64,000 nt of DNA from Pachyseris speciosa (GCA_016490735.1 JAEMWC010000030.1:1018501-1082500); one strand, 5' to 3'; counted from the first letter of the stretch, positions 20,040-31,452 are shown. Program-made: numbers and translations. Notes: generated from the letters alone by a model not told the origin.

Positions 20040-21974
20040 GGTCCGCCCGCGATGATGGATATGTAAATTACAAGGAATGTGTGAAGAAACTATTTCTTAG
20101 CGGATGATCAATAAACACAATAACGGCCGGTTTATGTACGGCGTATAGTTTGGACTTTTCCCTTTACACATTGTTGTATAATTTCTGAATTTTGCGATAC
20201 GTATTATGGCAGAATATCCCTGTATAAGGAAGCTGTAATAATTAATAGTGTCTAAAGATGTATGTACATTCCTCCATTTATTTATGCATTCGTTCGTCCG
20301 TCCTTTCTTCATTCATTTCATTCAGTTGTGCTTGGGAAAACGTGCGTAAGTTACGTAATACGGCTAGCGTCCGTTGTCTTCCTTGTGAACTTACAACAGC
20401 TACGTTTAACAGAAACAGTGATTTTTCCATTCCAGAAACTCAAGGGAATATTGGCCAACACGCCAGATTATAACTGCTTATATTTCTTTCGGTCACCATC
20501 TTGGCAGGTAGCGCGGTTGCCGGGGTTCGCGCATTTCTTCAGCCGTGCACATATCTGACGATGCACACCGTGCAAATTGGCATTAATTTTCCTGGCCCTA
20601 ATAGGCCCAAATAGGGTACCAGTCTTCCCTCATTCATGTCGTTATAAACAACTTCGACAAAAACATGAGAACAACAAAGGTTATTTTGATGAGGAAAGGC
20701 ATGTTTTCAGGTCAAAAATTATGATGGGTGATATGTACGTGTTTTTATCCAATCGAAAATAATTCTATTTGCGACGAGATAATCTCGATCTAGTTCCGTT
20801 CAATCATAATAAACTCGTTTTTCGATTGAGGGGACTTTTATTTGAGAAATATAACTACAGTTTCTGTCTTTACACTCTTATAAAGTTAAAAACACTGCTT
20901 CCGAGACTGGCATAAAGGGGAAACTGCAGCACAGCCTTTTGATTAGCAATGTACAGGGCTAAAGCGGTGTTGTAAGTCAGATTACACTCTCTACGTTAGG
21001 CGCCCTGTCTTTCAGAAAAACGTCAATACGTTGCTCGAAATCTGATTCGAGGTTGCTTTGAATAAAGGAAAATATATTACTATATTTGCTAAAATTTAAT
21101 TTTTCTTTCTTACCAGTCGAATACTGAACATTCCTCAAGCCAAACAAATCATAATAATGACGAAAATTGCATGACAATAACCGTGAAATCTTTCCGCTTA
21201 TCGGTTAATTCCAGTCTTATCAGTAACGCTGAACATATAAGGCAGTCATCAAATGAATATACTTTTATTGGTGAAGGAAGAAGTTGGAACGTACTATATA
21301 GCTACATTGTATTATTTTGTCTACGACCTCGGTTGCGTCTTAACGACACTACAGAGTTTCGTTCAGTGCTTGAATTAGACCGCAAGAAAATTCAAATTTT
21401 GCATTAAGGGCAAATGGGATCCACAGCTTTGTAATTCAAATTTACGTGCGCTATTTCTTGACATCGACCTAAAATGCCTGACAATTGTTTGAAAGCAATT
21501 ACGCAGGCTGAACGAAATGCATTTTAAAAGTACTTTTTAAGCTAACACATTTTATCCATATTCTATGGGCACTTCATTAACAGCCTGTTAAGCAGGGCTG
21601 CTAGACTTAATGTAACATCGCCTACGTACTCACATATTGAATAAATTTCCACGCACGTCCGGTAAAAGAAACACTACATTCAACCTAAGCGAGATTAAAA
21701 TTCTCTACCTCTTTAGTCCTTCGTTTGCTTTTGTTGCTCCATAGACTCCAATGAAACTCTATTGTTTCCATTCATTGCATCTGAATGTGTCTTACACGAT
21801 TAATATATTTTCTGTCGCGCTCTTGATTGTGCAATGACGCAAAAGGCCAAAACACTTGTTCCACATTATCTTAAAGCGCTTGGGAAAAAGAGTTTGAAGC
21901 CTTCGTGAGGAATTAAAACTTCAATCGTTAGTACCTTGGCTATTCACCGGCTTAATCTTATTGAAATGCTTGCA
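20040..21974. other. Intergenic, no gene recognised
   Basis: AT-rich, with only short frames lacking motifs and no clear repeat family. Confidence 0.5.
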
Positions 21975-21980
21975 TTTATT
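21975..21980 (-). terminator. Candidate polyadenylation signal AATAAA
   Basis: Lies about 180 bases past the stop of the candidate exon at 22160-22261 on the same strand. Confidence 0.2.
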
Positions 21981-22159
21981 CTATATTCGAATTTCGCTTA
22001 AATTTTCTCATACATTATTTCTTTACTTTTCATATCATGGAGAAGCTCAACCATTGAAACAGAGATTTTAGTATCTGTAATTCTTTAATTATTTTTCAAT
22101 CAAATTTTGAGGAGTCGTCCGATGTTAAAAGAGTCTCACTTATTCCTGTGAAATTTCTA

Positions 22160-22261
22160 TTATAAATGATGAGGACACTTCGTGCAATTATTTCTTTCTG
22201 ATTTTACAACTAATTCGCGGTATTTGGCCGCCATTGCAGTTTCGAGGCTTGTGTTTAATTG
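22160..22261 (-). CDS. Candidate terminal exon overlapping the upstream region of the third GPCR
   Basis: A strong minus-strand acceptor (GCTTTTTTTTCCGCTTCAG) at 22262-22280 opens 33 codons in phase 0 to TAA at 22160-22162. The product contains LETAMAAKYRELVVKSERNN and ends CTKCPHHL with a CxxC. The composition looks coding, and an AATAAA follows 180 bases on. No partner exon was found, and a frame of this length is not rare by chance. Confidence 0.25.
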   Translation of the reverse strand, partial: QLNTSLETAMAAKYRELVVKSERNNCTKCPHHL

Positions 22262-22280
22262 CTGAAGCGGAAAAAAAAGC

Positions 22281-22645
22281 ACGGATCCCTAATCTGCAAA
22301 ACTAAACAGTACAAAAACAAAGACAGTTCTTTTAAGATTCCTCCAATTACGGTAAAGCAAAAGAAAACCCAGAGATTATTAAAAGGATTTTCGCGAGACA
22401 GGTTTAAATTTATGATCCTTTAAGCGAAACCGCATTTTCATTCGACTAATGCGAGCGCGTCGCATGAAATCCATACGAAAGGCAAACGAACAACCTTCCA
22501 CGAGAACGAAAACAATGTCATCTAAGCCCAGATTTTCCCTGAGGCACTAACAAAAACCATAATTTTAGGGAAGAAATGATTGACCTCTCTTTGGGCAATT
22601 CATTTCATAAGCAGGTGAAACAAAAGCCTTGAGAATAACACTTCG
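22281..22645. other. Upstream region of the third GPCR
   Basis: It probably contains the promoter and 5' UTR of the receptor at 22646. A CATAAGCAG at about 22611-22619 is a possible but weak acceptor for an upstream untranslated exon. Confidence 0.35.
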
Positions 22646-23677
22646 ATGTCAATGCCAAGGTACACAAAGATGGGAAACATAAGCACCACCGAAGAACTCA
22701 GCAGCTACATTGCCGAGCCTGTTAGCCGAAGAACTTTTCTGGTTATGATGGTGTCTTGGGTATTCCTAGGTTTAGTATCTGCTGGATTGAATATCCTCGT
22801 TTGTGCCATGGTTTACGTAGACAAAAAGCTTCGCACCATGACGAACTATCTGGTCGTGAGCCTTTCCGTGTCCGATTTGCTGGTCGCTGTTGTATTTGTT
22901 CCCGTTTACATCATTGATCATTACGCTAAGACAATCATCGGTGGTTATCTTGTGGCGTTTATCCTTTTAGCGACGGTCTTCAACCTGTGTGGCGTCACGT
23001 ATGAGCGTTATATCGCTTTAACGCGACCCTTCCGTTATCGCACCATCATGAGTTGTCAGAAAGTGAGCGCGATTATCCTGGTCTCCTGGATTGTGCCCCT
23101 GCTGTTAAGCCTTCTGCCTTTAGCTTGGGACACAGACGTAGAAGCTACCGTTCACAAAGTCTACATAGCAGCGATTGTGACTTTGTTCATCTTCATTCCG
23201 TGCACCGCCATGGTTTGTGTTTACATGCGTTTGTTGCGAGTTGTCCATCGGTTTGTGCTACGAACTAAAGGACGAACATCCAAAGGGAATGCCACAGGCC
23301 ATCTGGCGGGCAACGAGGAAAAAGCAGCTCGGTTATTTGCCATGGTTTTCGCCATGTTCGCACTATGCTGGTTGCCTCTTATCTACATTAATATTTGTTG
23401 GATTTTCAACCAGACGCAACTTATCACCAACGAGCTGATATTCGTCTCGTTTTACACGTTGGTACTGAATTCGATTCTTGATCCAGTGATTTGTGCGTTC
23501 TATAAGAGAGACTTCCGTGATGTCTTAAGAAAAAGATTCAAGCTGACGTGCATCAAAGCCAATGAACAGCACCAAGTCAGAATCGATTCAGACGTTGCGC
23601 TAAGGAGGCTTTCATCAAGAAGTAAAAATACCGGAGAGCAAACGGATTCCACGCCCAGGACTGCCATATTTATCTAA
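22646..23677 (+). CDS. Rhodopsin-class GPCR, MECA-like (melanocortin/adenosine type features)
   Basis: Intronless receptor of 343 residues from the first ATG. M9 (AAGATGG) has the best start context, would give a protein of 335 residues and places the N11-I-S sequon near the end. Landmarks are N49 (1.50), D77 (2.50, in SVSDLLV), ERY 120-122, W148 (4.50), P185 (5.50), CWLP 241-244, N275 (7.45) and DPVIC 279-283 in place of NPxxY. Position 3.25 is Thr (T96), and ECL2 is very short without Cys, so the canonical disulfide is absent. ICL3 is basic with GNEEKAARLFAMVFAMFALC leading into TM6. Together, the missing disulfide, tiny ECL2 and DPxxY recall melanocortin receptors, but the ligand cannot be inferred. 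The paralog is at 59301. Confidence 0.94.
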   Translation: MSMPRYTKMGNISTTEELSSYIAEPVSRRTFLVMMVSWVFLGLVSAGLNILVCAMVYVDKKLRTMTNYLVVSLSVSDLLVAVVFVPVYIIDHYAKTIIGGYLVAFILLATVFNLCGVTYERYIALTRPFRYRTIMSCQKVSAIILVSWIVPLLLSLLPLAWDTDVEATVHKVYIAAIVTLFIFIPCTAMVCVYMRLLRVVHRFVLRTKGRTSKGNATGHLAGNEEKAARLFAMVFAMFALCWLPLIYINICWIFNQTQLITNELIFVSFYTLVLNSILDPVICAFYKRDFRDVLRKRFKLTCIKANEQHQVRIDSDVALRRLSSRSKNTGEQTDSTPRTAIFI

Positions 23678-25120
23678 TTTTGTTGTTCTCGAGGGCCTGA
23701 GGTGCACAACTAAAAAAAACGTTTCATAACTAGAAAAAGCCAAGTTCACAATTGAGATCGCACTTCGAAATTTCATCCGCAGACTAAGTAACTCCAGTGG
23801 TCTACCAATACGGCGCAAAGGCGCAATACAACAGGAAAACACTTCTCACTAGCAGCTTTCCTTTAAATGGCCTGACTTTATTGCTCATCATGCCAACTTG
23901 GATTCGACTGAGTCAAGGCAGGATTTAAACTTTCAATAGCACAGGGAAATCTTTTATCGAAATGGACAAATCCCGGATTTCCTCGATAAAATCAAACATC
24001 CGAGCTTTCTTAATTGATCGACAGTGGCATTCAGTCAATCTAGAAACTACGCACCCGTTGTATAATTTTCTTCTGTCTCCAGAGTAATGATAAATTATCA
24101 AAAGGGAAAGATACGTTTTAATAATGTTTAAATGGGTGACTTATATCTTAGTTTCGACAACTTAGGCTTGCTTTAAGAGTCGCATTTTTACCGCTTGGAA
24201 TACAATCTGTTCATGCACTCTGTTCGATACAATTTACATCTCGGCTGAGTAAAAGATATTCTTTGTTGTACTTTGAAGTTACTGAGCTGATTTTACTACG
24301 ATTTTCGTTTTCTGATGTTCTAATCACATTCGGCATGATTGAAATGTAATGTCACAACTGCGAGGATCATTTTTCATTTGATGTAATGTTACGTTTGGTC
24401 CTTGGGCACTGTTGACAGACCATCAGGTGCTTTTACGGCGGCAAGCTACCCGGGCACACATACAGACCGTTCCTCAGTCCCTTGTGCTCTGGTCCTAGCT
24501 CCTTTTCACGGGAGGAGTGTATAGTGTACAAATATTCTTTTTGTTTGATTTTTTTTTCAGTTGCCTTTCTCCCTTGCTTTTGTACTGTAATTCAAAGCCC
24601 CCCCTCAAGAAGTACAAGATTCGGCGACTGTAGTTTAAATGACATAACGTGCACATTATATACATATTTACAAGCAAAAAACAAACTTTAGAAAATTTAT
24701 CGCATTGAAAAGGGGAATTGCAGGGGGTGATGGAATAGTTGGCATCAGGTCTGGGGACGGGTTCTTGCAGAAAGCCACCCGGGTGTAGTGAGAGGGCACC
24801 AAGTGTGAACGTTGCCTACGTATATATGTTATGGTTCAATTTTATACTTGGCTTTAAATTTTTCTCCCTTTGTTTTTAACTAATTCTTATACATTACCAT
24901 ACCCAAAAGCAAAGGACAAAATCTTTCAACCGATTCTTCATTGTTAACTATACAACGATGATTTTCTTGTCGGAAATAAGCTCCATGAAAATCTGTAGTC
25001 AGTTTCCGTGGCTTGATTAAAAACGGAACGATATAGAAATTAGCTCTTTTATATACAATAGGCTTATGAGTGATTGCACCGGAATTCAATTTATCTTATT
25101 TCTAAATTATTCTTTTATTT
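23678..25120. other. Intergenic, 3' flank of the third GPCR
   Basis: No gene or named repeat was seen. Only short motif-free frames are present. Confidence 0.5.
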
Positions 25121-25121
25121 C

Positions 25122-25161
25122 ATTTTTTTTTTTTTGAGGGGGGGGGGGGGGGGGGGCGGGG
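25122..25161. repeat. Homopolymer T-run then G-run
   Basis: About 13 T, then GA, then roughly 18-20 G with one interruption. A long G-run is a potential G-quadruplex former and a likely sequencing or assembly weak point. Confidence 0.95.
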
Positions 25162-25948
25162 AGTTTACATCTTATTAAAGACATATGGCGATACGTGGGA
25201 CTGTCTCGTGGAGAGTGGGAGTTTTACCTTTTAATAAATGCCTTATTTTGTAAACTACTGTTGTCTTCTTGCAAAAGCATAGCACAATAATATAAAGCAT
25301 TGTTTAAACAACGCACAAAAACTGAAACAAAAGAGAGCAATATATTTAACGTGGGCGCAAGTACGCATGAAATAAGAAATATAGATTAAATTGCAAGAAA
25401 TAAATGGGTAACGGGATCATTTGCTCTACTTTCAGAAGCGTTAACTTTCCCTAAAACAAAAACTAAAATAAAGAATTATTTTAGTTTTAGTTTAAGACTT
25501 TCCTCTTAGTGAGAACTGCTGCATGGGAGTGCGGTTTGGAAAGTTTTCACTGGCACGAATATCCGAGGACAAATTTATCCCAAAAATATACAACAGTCGC
25601 AGCATAAAAATATCAACTTGCATGTCCGACTCATTATACCCAGACAGAAAAAGGACAGCGAGATAAGCAATGAAGCCAGCTCTGTCCCAAAAGTCTGAAT
25701 AACTTCTTGTCAAGTTAATTTCGTCAAAACGTCTATTTAGTACAAAAAAAGAAACGTTTCTTTATTTTTTCTTTTGATTCTCATTGGACTCCTCTCAAAC
25801 AAATCACCACACTAGTAATCAGTCGAGCAAATCTGAACACCAGCACTTTAACGTGCAATGGCAGTTTTTTCAGCCGGAAGTGCTGTCTTCACCTATTCAC
25901 ACACCGATTCATCTGACGCCAGAACAGACGCCGGACAGCTTTGTCTAA
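25162..25948. other. Intergenic, no gene recognised
   Basis: AT-rich with no supported features. Confidence 0.5.
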
Positions 25949-26295
25949 GGCTATGTCTACACTATACCGGATAGCTCTTGTGCCGGCACGAAAACCATAT
26001 CGGATAGGGCCTTTGTTCACATTCAAAACGATAATTTCGGCACGATTTTTGCGTCGGAGCGATGCTGGGCCGCTGCGGTCTTGAAAGTGAATCGTCACAT
26101 ATCGGATAGGTTTTCGTGACACTTTCTGGAGTAGTGTGAACAAAGAATCGAACCGAAACGGAAATCAATAACGAGGAGCAAAAATTGGATTCTAGTTGAA
26201 AGATAGCGGCGGTTTTGGGCCACTGCCGTTCACACCAGACCGTAGTATTTTTCACAACGGCATAAAATGTTATCCGGCATAGTGTAGACATAGCC
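25949..26295 (-). mobile_element. PIF/Harbinger-like MITE, copy B (347 bp)
   Basis: Inverted, near-identical copy of the element at 5531-5877, of exactly the same length. It is flanked by TAA at 25946-25948 and 26296-26298, the complementary form of the TTA duplication at copy A. The ends carry the same terminal inverted repeat. About 98% identity by eye indicates recent spread from one source. Confidence 0.93.
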
Positions 26296-26644
26296 TAAAT
26301 CATCGGACAAAAGTCTCAACAGCAATTTTCTAATGAAAACATTTTCGCCAGTTGGTAGGTTCCCCTCTCTGAAAGTTTCATGCCCTCGTCAACAAGGAAA
26401 CAATTTTACGAATCCAACTTTACAATCCAATTTTACAATCCAACAGTTTCATTTTGGTTGAGTTAATTCAAGTGTGAGACCAAATTTGACAAGGGGGTGC
26501 AGCAATTTAAACCGAACATATAAAGGAACGTGTACAGAAATTTAAATTCCTTTAAAACTGAAGCAACAGATCTCAGTCCAGTTCAGAGTAAAAGTAGTTT
26601 CAATTCAATAATTGGTCAATATTCCAACTCAGATTTTGGCCTAA

Positions 26645-26888
26645 AGGCCCTGGCAAACTAGGACACATTGTTGCGGACACATTGTACATTTGTTGCGGAC
26701 ACAAATGTTTCCCTGTTTGCCTGCGCGAGCAACATTTGTTGCGGACACAAAATGTTCCTGAGAAAAATCAGAAACATTTTTTTTGTGTGTCTCGGACACA
26801 AATTTTGTATCCGCAACAAATGTTGCCCGCGCGGACAAACAGGGAAGCATTTGTGTCCGCAACAATGTGTCCTCGTTTGCCAGGGCCT
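26645..26888. mobile_element. Harbinger-like MITE (244 bp) with GGACACA repeats
   Basis: The terminal inverted repeats start AGGCCCTGGCAAACTAGGAC and match the other end for 36 of 37 positions. TAA lies on each side (26642-26644 and 26889-26891). The interior is made of repeated TTGTTGCGGACACA motifs in both orientations, giving one long hairpin. No coding capacity was recognised. Confidence 0.9.
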
Positions 26889-27002
26889 TAAGAGTATGAA
26901 GACGCCTACAAGTCAGTGCCTAGTCGCCGTTTGTGAGTAGTAACAGCATTTGACAAGAACAGTTGCAGACGACAACGGATAAAAATTTCGCAGTGGGAAT
27001 AC

Positions 27003-27100
27003 AAAGCCAGACATTTCAGGCTTGAATTAAACAACAAAAAAACATGACCTCTGCCATACCGGTGAAATGTTCAACCAACTGATGAGCTTCAGTGAAGATA
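27003..27100 (-). repeat. Degenerate tRNA-like copy
   Basis: The minus strand shows CATCAGTTGGTTGAACATTT, CACCGGTATGGCAGAGGTCA and a nearby TTCAGGCTTGAA, the same order as the tRNA-like element at 28.0 kb. The T-arm is lost, so it is a decayed copy. Confidence 0.5.
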
Positions 27101-27641
27101 TCGGAGCTGGAAAACTTGGAAAAAGATTTTGACACCAAGTGTAAAACTGAAAGCGCTAAGTCACAGTCGTCTTGAAAAACTCAGCAGAAGAAGTTTTTAT
27201 GACGTCTTCCAGTTCCGGAGAGCGTGAGCCACAATTAAAAGCACTGCTACTCCTTTAAGTATAAACATTCCCAACAGGTTTGCAATCTCTGGTATGAAAA
27301 TATGAATGGGGTCTTTTCCAATGCATGGCATTGCGCTCATTCATCGTTGCCCAATTTTGCCTGTCAGCAAGGAAGAGCGAATAATCTTCAGCAATCATTT
27401 TTGACCATCACAAGTATCAGGTATCTTAACAAGTGTAATCCACTGTTGAGATTTGCAATAGATTTATGAATTTGAGCAGATATCCCTTGGTTTTTTAACA
27501 GTGGTTTGGTAAGACGGTAACAATGCATCAATGAACCGTGATGAGCCTCTCCAGATCTCGCTCATGCCAGACTTTGTTGGGTCAATCAGAAAGCAAGGAC
27601 TTGGTGCGTTAATTATTTCCGTTCAGCAGCTCATTTGAAGT

Positions 27642-27642
<1 letters not shown>
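27101..27642. other. Intergenic, nothing recognised
   Basis: No gene or repeat that I can name. Confidence 0.5.

Positions 27643-27707
<65 letters not shown>
27643..27707. repeat. (TAA)n microsatellite
   Basis: About 21 perfect TAA units, forming the left border of the foldback element. Confidence 0.95.
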
Positions 27708-27708
<1 letters not shown>

Positions 27709-27954
27709 TGAATGATATATGAAATGAATCGTATTTGAACTGCGGAAATGAAATCAAATGAAGAATGATCCTCGCAGTTGTGAACGCAATTTTAATATGC
27801 AATTGCGAAAAGAAGCCTGAATTCTTCATTTGAATTCATTTGAATTCTTCATTTGATTTCATTTCCGCAGTTCAAATATGATTCATTTCATATATCATTC
27901 ACACTCATTTCTTTCACGGGATCATGTGAACCCACAATTGACCTGCTCCCAACA

Positions 27955-27985
<31 letters not shown>

Positions 27986-28109
27986 ATCGCACCGGTAATC
28001 GCGAGGTCACGGGTTCAAACCCCGTTGAAGTCCTGAATTTTTTTTCAGGCTTCTTTTCGCAATTGCATAAATTGCGTTCACAACTGCGAGGATCATTCTT
28101 CATTTGATT

Positions 28110-28110
<1 letters not shown>
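27708..28110. mobile_element. Foldback element carrying a tRNA-like gene
   Basis: Two nested inverted repeats are visible. TATATGAAATGAATCGTATT...(27714-27763) pairs with 27840-27895, and GAATGATCCTCGCAGTTGTG...(27765-27822) pairs with 28045-28100. The tRNA-like sequence at 27960-28033 lies in the loop, and trinucleotide arrays border both ends. Shorter relatives occur at 174-343, and tRNA-like pieces with the same CAGGCT flank are found elsewhere in the window, so this is a mobile family with tRNA-like cargo. Confidence 0.8.
27960..28033 (+). tRNA. tRNA-like sequence, anticodon GGT (Thr-like), probably not a functional tRNA
   Basis: 74 nt with a fully paired 7-bp acceptor stem (GGCTTCA/TGAAGTC, one GU), a D-arm (GCTCAGTTGGTTAGAGC) and a perfect 5-bp T-stem with TTCAAAC loop. 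The anticodon arm is irregular. Keeping a 7-base loop (CCGGTAA, which reads GGT) leaves three mismatches in the stem, whereas pairing TCGC with GCGA makes a 10-base loop. Position 33 would be C instead of the near-universal U. The internal A and B boxes for RNA polymerase III are intact, so transcription is plausible. It sits inside a foldback element and has truncated relatives in the window, so I treat it as element-borne. Confidence 0.65.
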
Positions 28111-28171
<61 letters not shown>

Positions 28172-28262
28172 AAGAAGAAGAAGAAGGAGGAGGAGGAGGA
28201 GGAGGAGGAGGAGGAGGAGAAGAAGAAGAAGAAGAAGAAGAAGAAGAAGAAGAAGAAGAAGG
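28111..28262. repeat. Compound microsatellite (AAT)n(AAG)n(AGG)n(AAG)n
   Basis: AAT units run into AAG, then a block of GAG, then AAG again, symmetrical around the GAG block. The strand is purely purine, so triplex or H-DNA formation is possible. Confidence 0.95.
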
Positions 28263-28524
28263 AGTGACCCAAAGGACCTTTGGCCATTGGCTATGGCTTG
28301 CTTCTTTGGTTTAAATGCGGCATAACATCTGCCAGAGCGTAAGCGTCATGAGAAGATAATTTTAAATAACAATATATAATTATAATAAGAACCTTCCCAG
28401 AATCCTTTGCAGCTGGAAAATCGTCAATCCCAAATAACTTGGTCAGTTTGAGGGCAGCAAGACCCCCACGTTGTCTAGAAATAAGTCTTACCATAAACTA
28501 ATTATTGTACAAGACTAAGGGCGA

Positions 28525-28545
28525 TGACGTCATTGGTCACGTGAC
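28525..28545 (+). promoter_or_regulatory. Candidate CRE plus E-box pair, copy 1
   Basis: TGACGTCA (CREB/ATF-type site) is followed after five bases by CACGTG (bHLH site). The same arrangement recurs 292 bases downstream. Confidence 0.3.
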
Positions 28546-28816
28546 TTTGCTCACAAGTGCGTTTTTGCTCACTGTGACGAAGTTATTTTGTTATTGAAAA
28601 AGCAGTCAACGTGGTTTGAAGCACAATGGTGTGAGCCATTTCGGACTGCCCGGGTACCGAACAAAATATAAATATTAAGGGAGGTATATACAATTTTCAA
28701 AAAGTGGGAGTCTGGGTACAAGTGCTATCTCGCGTTGCATTAAACGCGAGGAAACAAAAATTTGGATATTGGTAGATATTTTTATGAAATATACATTTTT
28801 GTCATTTTTAATGCTG

Positions 28817-28837
28817 TGACGTCATCGGTCACGTGAC
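28817..28837 (+). promoter_or_regulatory. Candidate CRE plus E-box pair, copy 2
   Basis: TGACGTCA, five bases, then CACGTG, identical in spacing to the pair at 28525. The two copies precede an exon-like segment at 29348, so the 28.5-29.3 kb region could be a promoter. Alternatively both are parts of a dispersed repeat. Confidence 0.3.
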
Positions 28838-29347
28838 CAGAACGGACCGAAGTTTAATATTCGCTCTAAAAGTTTACTAGAACCTTTCTCCAAGAATATT
28901 TTTAGGCGAAGTTGTAGTTTAATAAATAGTGTTTTAAAAAATGGCCATGATTACTTTTTCCTAAAAAAGTGCGGCAGTAGAAAATCTAACTGAAAAGTTT
29001 GTCAGCTTCCTGCTCAACGACCATTTGAGGTAGGAATAAAAGAAAATTTTGCCTAAGGCTTGAGAGTATGCTCTTTATGATGGCGTTGTCAGTTTCTTCT
29101 AATTTCGATTGCTTTTGGCGAGGATCGATGTTTAAGATTTTTTTCAGAGGAGAGGGCCTGGAGGAAAGAACGAAAACGAGGCTATACTTTCGCGCGCTTT
29201 TTGTTCACTGCGACGCCGCGCCACAAAGGGTCAGCTAGACAAAAAAATTCCAAGGACTGGACAACGGACTGGACTTGCATTTTCTTTAAACGGAACTTCT
29301 GACGACTTTTTTAATTATTATTTTTTTTATGGCTGCTGTCTGCTCAG

Positions 29348-29368
29348 GAACAATGTATACTTGAGAAG
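29348..29368 (+). CDS. Candidate 21-base microexon
   Basis: It lies between a very good acceptor (T-rich tract then GCTGCTGTCTGCTCAG) and a consensus donor (AAG|GTAAGT), and encodes EQCILEK in phase 0 if coding. If the upstream ATG at 29329 belongs to the same exon, the frame stops before the donor, which would make it untranslated. No joining partner was established. Confidence 0.22.
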
Positions 29369-31452
29369 GTAAGTTGATACAGATAGTTGTTGCTGTTTGT
29401 TAAAAAACAAAACAAAAAAAAAGCGCGTTTGTGGTACACTTAAATGCACTTCTCACCTAAAAAGTGTTGTTTAATTCTTGAAATTATAAAACTTAAACTA
29501 GAAGTTGCAGCAATACGAATGAAATCAAATTAATGCTAACATTAAATGAGACAATTTAAGTTGCTTAAGGCAACCGATGCAAGCTCAGTAATTTTACTAA
29601 ATACGATATTTGAAGGTTAAAAACGTATCTTAAACAGTGACGGAATAAATGATTACTTTATTTTCAACCGGAACTTGAAACGTTACCTTCATTCGCACAG
29701 ACATCAAAACTTTATTTTATACTGTCCATGAACTAAATTCCCTATTACAATTATAACAAAGTGTACAATAAAGCCATTATTCAAAGTATTGGCCAAAGAA
29801 AAATAGTTGCGCATAAACAAATACTGGAACAGTTCGTGCTTTCAAATGGATTACCCTAATGAATTACACGATTCCGACACATAAATTTAATTTGAGTGGC
29901 GAAACATTTTGTTGTATCTGAAAAATTACTGTACTACAAAAAACGTTCTCACAGAGGTTGTAATGCATGGGGGTTCACATAATTTAATTCAATTTTATAA
30001 AGCTAAAAATTGTGTGTCAAAGATTTAGCAGAAACAGAGAAAAGTTTTAAAATCACGGCTGTTTGTGCGAGTTCGTGTACGTTCGCGCTAAACGCGGAAA
30101 GTACCTAAGCTTAATAACTCTGAAGACGTCAAGACGTTAAGTTTATGTCAAAACCGACCAAGAACCAGTCGAAAAAAAAAAACAAAGAAAGATTAGCAAA
30201 TAATTGTTTTAATAGATTTGGCAGTTTTACAAAGTGTTATGCTTCTGGTTTGTGGCACCTATTTACAATGGTAGTCTGAGGAAAAACCTTTTTACAACAA
30301 TGTTTAAATTAGAAGCTTAAGCTTACGGTAAATTTCATTTGAATCTATTTTTTAAATTGAGGGGAAATTAAAATGTAATTTGCTATAAGAATGGGTCCAA
30401 CACAGAAATCCTGAAAACCTTCTTCACAAACAAACTGGCGATAAACTTGAAAACCAAATTTGAGAGTAGGCTTAACATCTTGCCGAGCCATACAAAAGTT
30501 GGGCACATAAACAAAGACAACGCTTATCTGGCTTAACGGTTGACCGTAAGTTTTTTGAAGAAAACGACTAAATAAAAGGGCAACGGTAAATACCTTCTCC
30601 AATCGTCGAAAAGGCTACATCGGGCCACTGCGTAAATCGCACATCCTTCGTCTTTAATCATGCTCAAAGCACAGCGGGAAAATTTATGTGTTGTCAAATG
30701 CAGTCGAGGCGCGAATACAATCCCTTTCACAACGCTTTAGATACATCCAAAAAGCCGTCCATCAAGCCTTGATATAATTCTTCCCAGAGTGGCCAGTTAA
30801 AAATATTTTCACAGTCTAACACATCTTCAGGTGACCTAGTCGAAGTGGCGGAACGAGAGAGTCGAACGAGGTATCGCACAGCGTTCATGTGCTCGTTAAT
30901 CCACTGACTTGGTCTAAGGTTTTATGAGACAGGATGAACCAAATTTCAAAATCATTTCACCGTTTTGAATGTAGTTAAGCTTCGGACTAGAAATTTCCCA
31001 TTACTTTGTAAACTTGACCGCAAATACCACTTTCACCACAGCTACAGCGCTGTCGCAAGCAAACCGTCGCTTCGTTTCAGAAGGTCGATTCACTTTCTGT
31101 GATTGGTTAAACAAAATGACGTGTGAATCGCGAGGTGTGGAGAATCTACGATTCGATGACAAACATAGCGGGCAATGTCTTCCTTCGTAATTTAACCAAA
31201 AAAAAAATTGCAAAACATTTAATTTTTGGTTTATCGTGAACTAAAAAAACTGTCAGAACAAGAGCGGTCGGCGTGTTTTCAGAGCATCTTCTACGTTTCC
31301 CTAAATTTTTACTTCCATGTTTCAACATGTCTTAGAAGGATATTATCAACCCAAGTTTGGCTGTCGTATGTATTCGGCATAGAGATTCATAAGATGCTTT
31401 GGTATGTTTTCTTTATCCCTAAACTGGCTTTTAAATTTACCTTTGCTGTTTT
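29369..31452. other. Non-coding or unresolved, nothing recognised
   Basis: AT-rich. Two overlapping minus-strand frames near 30345-30730 have a fairly coding-like composition but no motif and no clean splice sites, so I do not call them. Confidence 0.45.

Noticed and set aside
26641..26940. Cys-rich frames on both strands
   Set aside because: They lie inside a MITE made of repeated TTGTTGCGGACACA motifs; the Cys residues come from the repeat.
28093..28287. Frame of poly-Phe, poly-Ser and poly-Leu
   Set aside because: Translation of the AAG/GAG/AAT microsatellites.
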